Source: a bacterium (GTDB lineage Bacteria; Bacteroidota; Bacteroidia; Chitinophagales; Saprospiraceae). From it: DNA of 64,000 nt. Numbering within the stretch: position 1 is the first letter of the stretch; each line of letters starts with the position of its first letter. The translations under genes and the position numbers were made by a program. Where the stretch lies: positions 1 through 64,000 of the forward strand of contig JANSXW010000005.1 of the NCBI GenBank assembly GCA_024742755.1, read 5' to 3'. The notes under the pieces were generated by a model. It searched no databases, had not been told where the DNA came from, and saw only the letters and a list, made by a program, of their open reading frames with translations. Of this stretch, positions 1 to 9,177 are shown piece after piece.

Positions 1-1
1 G

Positions 2-331
2 ACTATCGATGTCTTCAAAGGACAGCTGGAAAAATACAGAGGCGTGGACTACGAAGACGACGATGGCAACATCACCCCTACCCCGGTGACCAACGATATG
101 CAGGTGGTGCACGATTTTACCAATGATTTGCGTTATGTGGATGCGACACAGAAAATGAAGTACGATGTCGACGGCACTATCGTGTTCAGCTTCGGTAAGT
201 ATAATGGCAAGCCGGTCGGCGAGACCCTGTCCAAAGACAAACAGTATTTCAACTGGATCCTCAACAAGGAATTCAGCTCGCAGGTGAAGCAAATTGTGAA
301 GAGACTGGTAAGGGAATATGAGAATCAGTAG
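2..331 (+). CDS. 3'-5' exonuclease, C-terminal part (partial)
   Basis: This reading frame is open from the left edge of the window, so only the C-terminal 109 residues are present; a GTG at 44 lies inside the gene and is not its start. The segment F-G-K-Y-x-G-K-P-V followed by a Y-F-x-W-I tail matches the C-terminal domain that follows the DnaQ-like exonuclease fold in many Bacteroidota 3'-5' exonucleases (DNA polymerase III epsilon-like). The catalytic DEDD part lies outside the window, so the assignment rests on the tail alone. Its stop overlaps the next gene's ATG by 14 bp. Confidence 0.6.
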   Translation, partial: TIDVFKGQLEKYRGVDYEDDDGNITPTPVTNDMQVVHDFTNDLRYVDATQKMKYDVDGTIVFSFGKYNGKPVGETLSKDKQYFNWILNKEFSSQVKQIVKRLVREYENQ

Positions 332-1181
332 TTTTTTTGTGGGTATCGTGTTGCTCCTGACGCTATGGAGCGGTTGCTACGAGCCTCAGGACGGGTGCCT
401 CGACCTGGAGGCCGTTAACTATAATTTTGCGGCAGACAACAATGCGCCGGAGGATTGCGAATACCCGGAGATCAGGGTACAGTTCACCCACGTCTACAGC
501 ACGCCGGATACGGTCTATAATTTCCGGTTGCGCGACAGCGTCTATCTGGATGAAGCCGGCAATCCCTTCACGGTGAATGCGTTCGAATTTTTTATATCCG
601 ATTTTGAACTGCAGCGTACCGATGGGGCCTACCTCAATATCGAAGAAGAGCTCGATCTATACCTGTTCGACAACAATGGCAACGTCGTGCTGCAAATGGT
701 GCCTGATAATTTTGGCTTCGTGCGGGCGGGCAACAGCAGCAGCATAAGCCTGGGCACCCTGCGGGAGGCCGCCGACCTGCAAAGCCTGCGCTTTTTTGTG
801 GGGGTGAACGGGCAGGCCAACGTCGCCATTGCCGATTCCATCCCGCTCAGCCACCCGCTTGGGCTGACCGACAGCCTGCTCTACTTCAACCGGGACTCGG
901 GTTATGTGTACCAATTCATCGAGCTCTTCCGGGACACCACTGCGGCAGATACCATCCCTGAGCAGCTCCGCATCGGCACTTTTGCCAATCTTCAGCAGGT
1001 GCAGTTGCCCGCAGGTGGGGAGAAAATCCCCGGCTTCAACCTTAAATTCGTGATACAGATCGACTACCGCAAGTGGCTGGCGGGCATCAATGTAGCGACA
1101 GATTCCAATGCCGAATTGCAGCAAATAATTGTCGGCAATACAGCAGAGGCCTTTTCTTTAAAGGAAATTGTACTGGAATAG
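318..1181 (+). CDS. MbnP-like lipoprotein A
   Basis: Lipoprotein of 287 residues with a hydrophobic signal ending at Cys20. The mature N-terminus carries the C-x-D-x-x-A-x-N-Y motif common in Bacteroidota surface proteins. The body resembles the MbnP family, first described beside methanobactin genes as the partner of the di-heme enzyme MbnH, which oxidises a tryptophan in MbnP to kynurenine. Here the family motif usually written W-x-W-x-x-G-Y is Y-F-N-R-D-S-G-Y (Phe190), so the usual tryptophan seems absent. It precedes a second MbnP-like gene by 72 bp and two MbnH-like genes. The family call is from motif recall and gene context. Confidence 0.65.
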   Translation: MRISSFFVGIVLLLTLWSGCYEPQDGCLDLEAVNYNFAADNNAPEDCEYPEIRVQFTHVYSTPDTVYNFRLRDSVYLDEAGNPFTVNAFEFFISDFELQRTDGAYLNIEEELDLYLFDNNGNVVLQMVPDNFGFVRAGNSSSISLGTLREAADLQSLRFFVGVNGQANVAIADSIPLSHPLGLTDSLLYFNRDSGYVYQFIELFRDTTAADTIPEQLRIGTFANLQQVQLPAGGEKIPGFNLKFVIQIDYRKWLAGINVATDSNAELQQIIVGNTAEAFSLKEIVLE

Positions 1182-1253
1182 CGTTGAAAAGGACAACAGC
1201 TTATGTGGTAAACCTGTTATGTTTACAGCTAAAATCAATTAGAAGCTGAATTT

Positions 1254-2033
1254 ATGAAGCAAATACTATCCCTTTTTGCGCTCGCCCTTGCGGTCTTTGC
1301 AGTAGGCTGTGGCAACTCTGATGACAACGGTGGGCCCGCCACCACAGAACTTACCCTTCTCGCTACCGGTTCCTACGGGGACGACCCACTCGTGATGTTT
1401 GAGCGGACCTATGAGTATGAAGACAATATGGCGCTGCAGATGCAACTGCTGCAGACCTACCTTTCTGACATCGCGCTGGTCTACGAAGAAGACGGAACAG
1501 AAAAGGAAGAATTGCTGACCGATGTTGCGTTGGTCAGCTTTGGCAATGTCTTCACCGATGAAGATGCCGCCGAAGGCGTGGAAGTCGTTAAGATGGAAGT
1601 GCCGGTCCGCAACTACACCGGATTGAAAATCGGGCTCGGCGTTTCTCCCGAACTCAATGCCACCATTCCGCCTGACTACGACCTGACGCACCCGCTGTCT
1701 CAGAATTACTGGGAAGATGCCTCCAGCTATATCTTTTTCAAGGTAGAAGGCAATGCCGATTTGGATGCCGATGGCCAGTTTCAGGATAAGCTTACCTACC
1801 ACATCGGGGGCAACAACAACTACAGCACGGTCCAATTCACCGGAGCTATAGACCTGGAAAAAGGGACTCCGAAGACCCTCGCCCTAAACATCGACCTTCA
1901 GAAAATCCTGATCAAAGGAGACGGGACGTACTGGGATTTCCGGGAAGGGCAGTTTGCGCATTCCACTACTTCGCCGGCTGCTGTTTTCATGGGTGAGAAT
2001 TTTCCAAATGCAGTCCGCCTCGAAACCCGGTAA
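1254..2033 (+). CDS. MbnP-like lipoprotein B
   Basis: Lipoprotein of 259 residues; signal peptide with Cys19 as the likely lipidated residue. It fits the MbnP family better than its upstream neighbour: it has the G-V-S-P-E-L-N segment and then Y-W-E-D-A-S-S-Y-I-F-F-K-V-E-G, keeping a tryptophan (Trp153) where the family motif has one. By analogy with MbnP it would be a periplasmic or outer-membrane substrate whose tryptophan is oxidised by the MbnH-like enzymes encoded next. Its TAA is followed at once by the ATG of the first enzyme, so the genes are probably translated together. No methanobactin precursor was seen. Confidence 0.75.
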   Translation: MKQILSLFALALAVFAVGCGNSDDNGGPATTELTLLATGSYGDDPLVMFERTYEYEDNMALQMQLLQTYLSDIALVYEEDGTEKEELLTDVALVSFGNVFTDEDAAEGVEVVKMEVPVRNYTGLKIGLGVSPELNATIPPDYDLTHPLSQNYWEDASSYIFFKVEGNADLDADGQFQDKLTYHIGGNNNYSTVQFTGAIDLEKGTPKTLALNIDLQKILIKGDGTYWDFREGQFAHSTTSPAAVFMGENFPNAVRLETR

Positions 2034-3095
2034 ATGACGAAACGCCCCTGGCATATGATCGGGGCAGCTTTGCTGTTATTCAGTCTGCCTCAATGTACCA
2101 CTGATCCGGCTCCTTCAGAGGGAAGCGCTCCTTTGCAGGGGCCAGCCCACTTCGTGCAGCTGGTGGATTATGCCGCGAACCCCTACAGCCCGGAAAAAGC
2201 GGCGCTGGGGCAAATGCTGTTCTTCGACCCTGTCCTTTCCAAAGATTCTACGCTTTCCTGTGGGAGTTGCCACCTGCCGGAGCGAGCCTTCACCGATGGC
2301 AAAGCAATTGCAGTGGGCGTTGACAACCGCGAGGGGACCCGCAATGCCCCTTCCCTGGTCAACCTGGCCTGGATCACCGAGGGGCTTTTCTGGGATGGCC
2401 GCTCCCCCACCCTGGAGGAACAAGCCGTGCACCCGGTCATCAACCCCAATGAACTGGGCAGCGACTGGGCTACGGTGTTGTCCCGTTTGGAAGCGCATCC
2501 GGATTATCCGGGCTATTTTGAGAAAGCTTTTGGGACCGGCGTTGCGCAGCAAACAGTTGTCCATGCCCTTGCCCACTTTCAGCGGAGCCTGATCAGCAGC
2601 GAAAGCAAATACGACAGCGTGATGCGGGGGGAAGCCGCTTACACGGATTTAGAACTGCGCGGCAAGCATATCTTTTTTGATTCTTCAGAGGAATTGCCGG
2701 ATGGAGAGTGCGGCCATTGCCATACGCCACCCCTGTTTACCGATCAGACCTACATGAATAATGGTGTGCAAAAGGAGCTGGCTCCCTACCGCTACCCCGA
2801 TGCCGGGCGGGGCGCCGTAACGGGCGTGCAATACGACAACGGCCGCTTCAGAGTGCCCAGCCTGCGTAACATTACCCTTACGGCTCCGTACATGCACGAT
2901 GGGCGCTTCGCCACCCTTGAGGAAGTCATTGAGCATTACAACAGCGGGGGGCACCCCGGGCTCAATGTAGACCCTAAAATCAGAAAATTACACTTCAGTG
3001 ACGAGGACAAGCGGGCTTTAATCGCTTTCCTGGGAACCCTGACCGATACTTCATTTGTTCGTAAATTGTCCGATCAAAAAGCTCTGCTACAATGA
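2034..3095 (+). CDS. MbnH/MauG-like di-heme c-type peroxidase family enzyme 1
   Basis: Exported protein of 353 residues with an N-terminal signal and a candidate lipid Cys21. Two c-type heme sites are visible: C-G-S-C-H at 76-80 and C-G-H-C-H at 226-230, the spacing usual in di-heme cytochrome c peroxidases and the MauG/MbnH branch. Conserved motifs such as R-N-A-P-S-L-V-N-L and A-P-Y-M-H-D-G-R-F support the family. In the MbnH branch the enzyme makes a bis-Fe(IV)-type oxidant that modifies its MbnP partner. It abuts the MbnP-like gene with no gap and overlaps the next gene by ATGA. A plain cytochrome c peroxidase role remains possible. Confidence 0.85.
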   Translation: MTKRPWHMIGAALLLFSLPQCTTDPAPSEGSAPLQGPAHFVQLVDYAANPYSPEKAALGQMLFFDPVLSKDSTLSCGSCHLPERAFTDGKAIAVGVDNREGTRNAPSLVNLAWITEGLFWDGRSPTLEEQAVHPVINPNELGSDWATVLSRLEAHPDYPGYFEKAFGTGVAQQTVVHALAHFQRSLISSESKYDSVMRGEAAYTDLELRGKHIFFDSSEELPDGECGHCHTPPLFTDQTYMNNGVQKELAPYRYPDAGRGAVTGVQYDNGRFRVPSLRNITLTAPYMHDGRFATLEEVIEHYNSGGHPGLNVDPKIRKLHFSDEDKRALIAFLGTLTDTSFVRKLSDQKALLQ

Positions 3096-4231
3096 AAATA
3101 CCTGCGCTACCCCTTTTCCTGGCTTTGCTCACCCTGACCCTTTTCAGTGCCTGTCAGGAAGATGATACCGGTGATCCCACGGAATGCGATAACTGCCCGC
3201 TGGAAGAACCGATCCTGGCGGATTATGACCCAACGGATTATTCCTTCGACTATCTGCCGGACCATTTCCCTAATCCTATCCTTCCGCCGGACAATCCGAT
3301 GACGGAGGAGGGCATCGCCCTGGGCCGCATGCTGTTTTACGATCCTATCCTTTCACGCGACAGCACGATCTCCTGTGCCAGCTGCCACTTTCAGGAGTTG
3401 AGCTTCACGGATGGCGCATCGGTAAGCACGGGTATTGACGGGCAGTTGGGCGTACGGTCCTCCATGCCTTTGGTCAACCTCGCCTTCAACCCACGCGGCT
3501 TTTTTTGGGATGGGCGCTCCGCCACGCTGGAAGAGCAGGCCCTGGTGCCTATTGAAGACCACCGGGAGATGGATGAGTCTTGGGACGTAGTGGAAGAAAA
3601 ACTTCGGAACCACCCGGATTATCCGGCAAAATTCCGGGAGGCCTTTGGCATTGAGTATGCCAGCGAAATCGACCGGGATTTGGCCGTAAAAGCCATCGCC
3701 CAGTTTGAGCGGACGATGGTCAGCTATCAGTCCCGTTTCGATCAGGTGGTCTGGGCACAGCAGGGCTGGCCCACGGAGGAAGAGCAAATGGGGCGTGACC
3801 TGTTCTTTGTAGAGCAAGCCTTGCCCACGCAGGAGCATCCGGGCTGCTCGCATTGCCACGGCAGTTCCCTCTTTACAGAAAACAACTTTTTCAACAACGG
3901 CATCTCTGATGTGGAAGACCTGGAAGGTTTCCCGGACAAGGGTTTCGGAGAAGTGACCGGGAACATCTACGACAACGGCAAATTCCGGGCGCCGACGCTG
4001 CGCAATATTGCCCTTACGGCTCCGTACATGCACGATGGCCGCTTTGCCACCCTGGAAGAAGTGCTGGACTCCTACGCAGCGGGCGGGCACGGCGTTGCTA
4101 ATGAGGACCCCAACATCCAACCCTTTGCCCTAAGCGATGAGCAGAAAGAGGCCATGATCGCCTTCCTAAATATGCTGACGGATACCAGCTTTGTGAATGA
4201 TCCAGCGTTCAGTAATCCGTTTGGGGAGTAG
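3092..4231 (+). CDS. MbnH/MauG-like di-heme c-type peroxidase family enzyme 2
   Basis: Paralogue of the preceding gene: 379 residues, signal peptide and probable lipid Cys21. Heme motifs are C-A-S-C-H at 95-99 and C-S-H-C-H at 252-256. The stretch around T-L-R-N-I-A-L-T-A-P-Y-M-H-D-G-R-F is nearly the same as in its neighbour, so the pair probably arose by tandem duplication. An extra Cys pair (C-D-N-C) lies just after the lipid anchor. The ATG overlaps the previous stop (ATGA), which suggests translational coupling. Together with the two MbnP-like genes this gives a two-substrate, two-enzyme arrangement. Confidence 0.85.
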   Translation: MKIPALPLFLALLTLTLFSACQEDDTGDPTECDNCPLEEPILADYDPTDYSFDYLPDHFPNPILPPDNPMTEEGIALGRMLFYDPILSRDSTISCASCHFQELSFTDGASVSTGIDGQLGVRSSMPLVNLAFNPRGFFWDGRSATLEEQALVPIEDHREMDESWDVVEEKLRNHPDYPAKFREAFGIEYASEIDRDLAVKAIAQFERTMVSYQSRFDQVVWAQQGWPTEEEQMGRDLFFVEQALPTQEHPGCSHCHGSSLFTENNFFNNGISDVEDLEGFPDKGFGEVTGNIYDNGKFRAPTLRNIALTAPYMHDGRFATLEEVLDSYAAGGHGVANEDPNIQPFALSDEQKEAMIAFLNMLTDTSFVNDPAFSNPFGE

Positions 4232-4339
4232 TTGGCTGTCGTATTAGATGCGAACCGGTGATAGGCAATGCACATGCCGCACCTGTCTGCCGCAATCAGC
4301 CAGGCAGGCCTGCGGCGCGGGGAAGTGGCAGCAGATTGG

Positions 4340-4654
4340 AGGTTACCCACATACAGCCTCTAGCGGGGCTTTGCCTTCATGCCTCATTAGGAAGTAAAGG
4401 GGGATTATTGTGCATAAAGCCGGCAGCGCGGGAAATCAACAAAAGGATTAGAGGTACCCACAGGAAGGCTCCGACGGAGCCTCAAGCCCTTGCTAACTTG
4501 TTCCCTGAGTTCCAAAAAAAGGCTTGGTTTAAGAGCCCCTATGGTTTAGCTGTGACCGAGCTCTACTTGCCCCGATGCCTCTTTGGGGGCAAAATGTCGG
4601 TAACCACCTGACATCGCACTAGCTCCGCGCCTTAGGTGCGGAATGTCGGTACCC
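4340..4654 (+). repeat. cluster of four REP-like hairpins with GGT(A/T)ACC core
   Basis: The 432-base gap between the di-heme enzyme and the cupin gene holds no credible gene. It contains four copies of one pattern: a GGTTACC/GGTACCC-type core, then C/G-A-C-A and a G+C-rich hairpin. Two copies run rightward (core at 4341 with hairpin 4355-4370; core at 4453 with hairpin 4466-4482). Two run leftward (hairpin 4568-4592 with core ending 4605; hairpin 4624-4642 with core ending 4654). The hairpin sequences differ while the core is kept, as in REP/RAYT-type palindromes. A frame across them (4258-4611) codes low-complexity sequence and is not called. Confidence 0.6.
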
Positions 4655-4663
4655 AACCCTAGC

Positions 4664-4996
4664 CTACTTATAATCCTCCCGCACCGGGTGAAAAACATCA
4701 ATCAGGTAACAATCCGTGAGCGCCTCCGCCGAATGCGGGGTGTCGCCAGGGATGACCACAGCATCTCCGGCTTCGCAAACCTTCGTCTCACCAGCAACGG
4801 TCATTGACAACTTTCCGGAGATAACGTTCGTGACTTGCTGATGCGGGTGCTGATGCTCAGGCAGGAGACTCCCCTTTTGAGCCCGTATATGACCGATGGT
4901 CACTTCATCCGTATGAATCAGACGGGCATAAAAGCCGGGCACCAGCTCCTTCTCACGGATGTCCTCCTTCAGGCGTAGGAAACTACTGCTGCTCAT
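4664..4996 (-). CDS. small cupin-domain protein
   Basis: A 110-residue single-domain cupin. Cupin motif 1 is seen as [10 protein letters not shown] with later G-K-L, and motif 2 as [14 protein letters not shown], giving the histidines and glutamate expected to bind one metal ion. Such proteins may be dioxygenases, isomerases or sensors; the substrate cannot be told from sequence. The start overlaps the end of accD by 14 bp on the same strand, so it is probably translated from the accD message, though a functional link to fatty-acid synthesis is not implied. Confidence 0.85.
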   Translation of the reverse strand: MSSSSFLRLKEDIREKELVPGFYARLIHTDEVTIGHIRAQKGSLLPEHQHPHQQVTNVISGKLSMTVAGETKVCEAGDAVVIPGDTPHSAEALTDCYLIDVFHPVREDYK

Positions 4997-5861
4997 CTTC
5001 AGTAACCGGGTTGGCAGGTGGTTTTTCGAAAAAATACAACAGGTCAGAAATCACTTCTTTCAGATCCTTACGGTCCACGATGAAGTCCAGGAACCCATGC
5101 TCTAAAAGGAATTCCGAAGTTTGGAAACCTTCCGGCAACTCCTTTTTGATGGTCTCTTTAATGACCCGGGGGCCCGCAAAGCCAATTAGCGCTTCCGGCT
5201 CCGCGAAATTGATGTCGCCAAGCATAGCAAAAGATGCCGTCACCCCACCCGTAGTCGGGTCTGTCATCAAAGAGAAGTAGGGCACCTTAGCCCTCGCCAG
5301 TTGGGTAAGCTTAGCCGAAGTTTTCGCCATTTGCATCAGCGAGAAAGCCGACTCCATCATCCGGGCACCCCCCGACTTGGAAATCATTAGGAAAGGGATG
5401 CGGTGCTCAATGCAGTGGTCAATCGCCAGCGCGATCTTTTCCCCCACCACGGAGCCCATAGACCCGCCGATAAACTTGAAATCCATCGCCGCAATCACCA
5501 GGGAACGGCGGTTGACTTTTCCTTTAGCTACGGCTACAGCATCTGTGAGGCCGGTTTTGTCTTTAGCATCCTCCAGCCGCTCAGTATAAGGCTTGAGGTC
5601 TGTGAAGTTCAGAAAGTCCTTAGAGCGCAAATCTTCATACAGCTCTTCGTACTGCCCATCGAAAATCAGGCCGAAGTAATCGTAAGAACGCAAACGGACA
5701 TGAAAGTTGCAATGCGGGCATTTAAAGAAGTTGTCCTTTAACTCCTTGACGGTAGACGTTTCCTTACAGCGCCGGCATTTGTACCATAGTCCTTCAGGGG
5801 TATCCTTTTTATTTCGCGTGGCGGTTTGAATGCCATCTTTGAGTCGTTTAAACCAGCCCAT
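4983..5861 (-). CDS. accD: acetyl-CoA carboxylase carboxyltransferase subunit beta
   Basis: Beta subunit (292 residues) of the carboxyltransferase that passes the carboxyl group from carboxybiotin to acetyl-CoA, the first committed step of fatty-acid synthesis; it acts in the cytoplasm with AccA. The N-terminal zinc ribbon has four cysteines (29, 32, 48, 51). The crotonase-fold core shows the S-G-G-A-R-M-M-E-S and [10 protein letters not shown] motifs typical of AccD. Length and start agree with the family. It lies 228 bp after hemE on the same strand and is followed by the overlapping cupin gene. Confidence 0.97.
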   Translation of the reverse strand: MGWFKRLKDGIQTATRNKKDTPEGLWYKCRRCKETSTVKELKDNFFKCPHCNFHVRLRSYDYFGLIFDGQYEELYEDLRSKDFLNFTDLKPYTERLEDAKDKTGLTDAVAVAKGKVNRRSLVIAAMDFKFIGGSMGSVVGEKIALAIDHCIEHRIPFLMISKSGGARMMESAFSLMQMAKTSAKLTQLARAKVPYFSLMTDPTTGGVTASFAMLGDINFAEPEALIGFAGPRVIKETIKKELPEGFQTSEFLLEHGFLDFIVDRKDLKEVISDLLYFFEKPPANPVTEDEQQ

Positions 5862-6089
5862 TCAGTTGCTTTTTGGATGATGATTAGTTTTCGCTGTAAC
5901 AGCAACACAAAAGGTTTTCGGGGGTGGCACTGCTGTTGAGCAACGGTAAAAGCACATTGCAGCAAACAGACAGTGCGTTGATTTTCAGCGGCGTACGATG
6001 ACAAAAAGCCCGTTCACCAGACTTTGCCTGTCGTAAAAACGCATCCAAAATAATGCGCACGGGGGCAAATCTAATAAAAAACCAGATAC

Positions 6090-7121
6090 TTATTCGTACC
6101 GATAAGCCCGGACCGCGTTGACAAATGCCTTCACGCCCTCCAGGGGCGTATCCGGATAAACACCATGCCCCAGGTTGGCGATATGCCCCCTGCCATAGCG
6201 GCCGAGCATGTCTACAGCTGCCTTTGCCACTTCCTCAGGCGGGGCGTACAATTGACAGGGGTCCAGGTTGCCCTGCAATACTTTATCCGGGCCTACCCAT
6301 TCCCGGGCAAGCTCAGGGGGCGTATTCCAGTCCAGCCCAACTACCTGACAATCCACCTGCCCCAGGTCTTCGTAGACAAACCAGGCGCCCTTTGAGAACA
6401 CGGTGACCGGAACAGCGGTGATGGATTCCGCAATCACCTTAATATATGGCAACGCAAATTCCCGGTACTGCGCCGGGCTGAGTATCCCTGCCCAGGAGTC
6501 GAATACCTGCACGAGCTGCGCGCCGCTTTCGACCTTTAGCTTGAGGTAAGCAATGATCGTTTCCGAAATCTTCTCCAGCAATTGATGGGCAAGCTTAGGG
6601 TCCGTATAAAGCAGCTTCTTGGCTTTTGAGAACGTTTTGCTGCCACTGCCTTCCACCATGTACGCCAACAGCGTCCAGGGCGCGCCTGAGAATCCGATGA
6701 GGGGCACCCGGCCATCCAGTTGCTGCCGCGTGAGCGCCACGGCATCGTACACATATTGCAGTTCAGCCGCTGCGTCGCCACCGCTTGTCAGTTTTTGGAC
6801 GTCAGCTTCGCTCTTGATCACTTCCGGGAACAAGGGGCCACGTTTCTCCACCATTTCATAGGGCAGCCCCATCGCCTCGGGGATGACCAAAATGTCAGAA
6901 AAGATGATGGCAGCGTCCACATTCAACTCGTCTACAGGCTGAATGGTCACTTCAGCAGCGAGTTCCGGTGTTTCCACCAATTCTTTGAAGCCGGACAGCC
7001 GGTTGCGGATGGCACGGTACTGTGGCAGGATGCGCCCTGCCTGCCGCATTAGCCATACCGGCGGGCGTTCCACCGCTTCTCCGCGGGCAGTTCTTAGAAA
7101 GAGGTCATTCTTTGTGCTCAT
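6090..7121 (-). CDS. hemE: uroporphyrinogen decarboxylase
   Basis: Cytoplasmic enzyme of heme synthesis that decarboxylates the four acetate side chains of uroporphyrinogen III to give coproporphyrinogen III. The 343-residue product has the N-terminal signature [12 protein letters not shown], the Y-M-V-E-G-S-G-S-K loop and the C-terminal N-L-G-H-G-V motif. The start fits the usual N-terminus. A TAAGTTTG box ends only four bases before the ATG, which would give a leaderless or nearly leaderless message. The divergent neighbour is a DAACS symporter. The nearby heme-dependent enzymes need heme, but no direct link is shown. Confidence 0.97.
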   Translation of the reverse strand: MSTKNDLFLRTARGEAVERPPVWLMRQAGRILPQYRAIRNRLSGFKELVETPELAAEVTIQPVDELNVDAAIIFSDILVIPEAMGLPYEMVEKRGPLFPEVIKSEADVQKLTSGGDAAAELQYVYDAVALTRQQLDGRVPLIGFSGAPWTLLAYMVEGSGSKTFSKAKKLLYTDPKLAHQLLEKISETIIAYLKLKVESGAQLVQVFDSWAGILSPAQYREFALPYIKVIAESITAVPVTVFSKGAWFVYEDLGQVDCQVVGLDWNTPPELAREWVGPDKVLQGNLDPCQLYAPPEEVAKAAVDMLGRYGRGHIANLGHGVYPDTPLEGVKAFVNAVRAYRYE

Positions 7122-7125
7122 GCGG

Positions 7126-7133
7126 CAAACTTA
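7126..7133 (-). promoter_or_regulatory. candidate -7 box (TAAGTTTG) of hemE
   Basis: Read on the minus strand this is TAAGTTTG, a full match to the Bacteroidota -7 consensus TAnnTTTG. It ends four bases before the hemE ATG. No good TTTG -33 box lies 18-21 bases upstream, so the assignment is tentative. Confidence 0.4.
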
Positions 7134-7203
7134 GCCAAATTTTTATTTTGCTTGCTATAAAATGTCTAATTTGGGGGCTTCAACTACCTGACCTTACACG
7201 ATT

Positions 7204-8637
7204 ATGATAAAAAACTTACCGCTGCACTGGAAAATCATTATTGGCCTTATTGCCGGTATCATTTACTCGCTTGTTTCCAGTTCATTGGGATGGAATAATT
7301 TCACTCAAAACTGGATTGACCCCTTCGGTACCATCTTTATTCGCTTGTTGAAATTCATCGCCGTGCCGCTGGTCCTGTTTTCCATCATTGGTGGCGTAGC
7401 GGGCCTGCCCGACCCTTCCAAACTGGGCAGAATGGGCGCCAAAACATTGGTGGCCTACGTCGTCACCACGGTCGCAGCAGTTACCGTAGGGCTGGTGGTG
7501 GTGAACCTGTTCCAGCCCGGTGACTACATCGACGAAGGGCAGCGGGTCAAAAACCGGCTCAAATATGAACTTTGGGCAGAAAGCACTCCCGGCGGGCAGA
7601 TACTGGACGGGGAGCGTTACCTTTCCAAACCAGAGTATGCGGACCTCGTTGCCGAAGCAGAATCGGCCATGAAGACCGAAATGAGCGACGAAGGTGTGGA
7701 AGCCCGGATGAAAGCAGCTGAACAGTTTAAGGAGGGCGGCCCTCTGCAATTTCTGGTTGATTTTGTGCCAGACAATATTTTCGCGGCGCTAACCGATTCG
7801 GGGCGAATGCTCCAGGTCATCTTCTTTGGGATTTTCTTCGGCATCATGTTGCTGTTGATCCCTCAGGAAAAAGCACAGCCGGTACGGCAGCTCATAGACG
7901 GCGTGAACGAGGTCTTCCTCAAGATGGTGGAAGTGGTTATGGAAGCTGCCCCCTTTTTCGTCTTTGCCCTCATGGCAGGCGTGATTTCCAAAATGGCCAG
8001 TACGCCGGCAGAGGTTATTGAAATCTTTAAAGGCCTGCTCAGTTACTCGGTAACCGTACTGATCGGGCTGCTGTTTATGATTTTTGTCTTTTATCCCCTC
8101 GTCGCTTCCTTCTTTGTGAAGAAATTGTCCTATGGCGGGTTCTTCCGGCGCATCAGCCCGGCGCAGTTTCTGGCTTTTTCAACGAGCTCCAGTGCTGCCA
8201 CCCTGCCTGTGACGATGGAATGTGTCCGGGACAACATCGGGGTTTCCCAAAATGTCACCAACTTCGTGCTCCCCATCGGCGCAACCGTCAATATGGACGG
8301 CACGAGCCTTTACCAGGCCATTGCGGTGGTCTTTTTGGCGCAGATGCACCTGGTGGACCTTACCCTGGGGCAGCAGCTGACGATCGTGCTCACCGCTACG
8401 CTGGCCTCCATCGGCTCCGCTGCGGTGCCCAGTGCAGGGCTGGTTATGATGATCGTAGTGCTGCAATCGGTGGGGCTCAACCCGGCCTGGATTGCGATCA
8501 TCTTTCCGGTAGACCGGATTTTGGATATGTGCCGGACGGTCGTGAATGTGACCGGGGACGCAACGGTTTCCACCCTGATTGCCCAGACAGAGGGCGAACT
8601 GGATGTGAAACGGCTGGAAGAACTTGAAACTGTATAA
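7204..8637 (+). CDS. dicarboxylate/amino acid:cation symporter (DAACS family)
   Basis: Inner-membrane secondary transporter of 477 residues that takes up C4-dicarboxylates or acidic amino acids with Na+ or H+. The family marks are present: the serine-rich S-T-S-S-S-A-A-T-L-P hairpin, the N-M-D-G-T motif of the substrate site, and the final D-R-x-x-D-M-x-R-T-x-x-N-V-T-G-D helix. An insert of about 70 charged residues around positions 105-175 makes it longer than GltP/DctA and is common in Bacteroidota members. Substrate specificity cannot be settled from sequence. The next gene follows after 12 bp and is probably co-transcribed. Confidence 0.92.
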   Translation: MIKNLPLHWKIIIGLIAGIIYSLVSSSLGWNNFTQNWIDPFGTIFIRLLKFIAVPLVLFSIIGGVAGLPDPSKLGRMGAKTLVAYVVTTVAAVTVGLVVVNLFQPGDYIDEGQRVKNRLKYELWAESTPGGQILDGERYLSKPEYADLVAEAESAMKTEMSDEGVEARMKAAEQFKEGGPLQFLVDFVPDNIFAALTDSGRMLQVIFFGIFFGIMLLLIPQEKAQPVRQLIDGVNEVFLKMVEVVMEAAPFFVFALMAGVISKMASTPAEVIEIFKGLLSYSVTVLIGLLFMIFVFYPLVASFFVKKLSYGGFFRRISPAQFLAFSTSSSAATLPVTMECVRDNIGVSQNVTNFVLPIGATVNMDGTSLYQAIAVVFLAQMHLVDLTLGQQLTIVLTATLASIGSAAVPSAGLVMMIVVLQSVGLNPAWIAIIFPVDRILDMCRTVVNVTGDATVSTLIAQTEGELDVKRLEELETV

Positions 8638-8649
8638 TTTAAAATACCC

Positions 8650-9177
8650 ATGGCTGAACAACAACTGCTTGGAATTGGCTCCCGGGTCAAGCACCCGGCC
8701 TACGGTGATGGCGTCGTCATCCGATTGCACAAAGTGGCCTACGATGTATGCTTCATGGTTTATGGCATCAAACAGGTCGGTAAGGAATACGATAAATGGG
8801 AAATCATTGATGCGGTCCCGGCTGAGGAGGGCGTTTCCTTTAATGAGATCGAAAAGTCCCTGATCAAAGTCCTGCGCAATTTTTCAGATATGCAGGAAAT
8901 CACGGAACTGGGCAACCGCTGGGAAGGCGGCAAACTCATACTGGAGCCGGGCGACCCGGCAAAAGCCAAGGAGATGCCCATCGAGAGCTTCTTCCACAAA
9001 ATCGTGATGGTCCGCGACCGCTTGCGCGTAATGGAGCAACGGGTCAACAGCAGCAGCCTGAGCGACGAGGAGAAGGTCAACCTGCAGCAGTACATCACCC
9101 GTATCTACGGCAGCCTGACCAGCTTCAACGTACTGTTCAAGTACAAGGAAGACCACTTTCAGGGAACAAAATCCTAA
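8650..9177 (+). CDS. conserved hypothetical protein with N-terminal SH3/CarD-like motif
   Basis: A 175-residue soluble protein of unknown function. The first 50 residues (G-S-R-V-K-H-P-A-Y-G-D-G-V-V) look like the small beta-barrel found in CarD, Tudor and KOW-type domains, which bind proteins or nucleic acid. The rest is charged and mostly helical, with a run likely to form a helical hairpin near residues 110-165. No signal peptide or membrane segment is seen. It follows the symporter by 12 bp. I recognise it only as a type of conserved Bacteroidota protein. Confidence 0.75.
   Translation: MAEQQLLGIGSRVKHPAYGDGVVIRLHKVAYDVCFMVYGIKQVGKEYDKWEIIDAVPAEEGVSFNEIEKSLIKVLRNFSDMQEITELGNRWEGGKLILEPGDPAKAKEMPIESFFHKIVMVRDRLRVMEQRVNSSSLSDEEKVNLQQYITRIYGSLTSFNVLFKYKEDHFQGTKS

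Noticed and set aside
4258-4611. 117-codon open frame on the plus strand
   Set aside because: It runs across the REP-like hairpins, gives Pro/Arg-rich low-complexity sequence and has no sign of a start region or conserved motif.
5738-6004. 88-codon frame on the minus strand upstream of accD
   Set aside because: Overlaps accD out of frame and the translation has no family-like pattern.
8650-9177. CarD transcription factor
   Set aside because: Only the first 50 residues look CarD/SH3-like; the remainder does not match the CarD helical domain.
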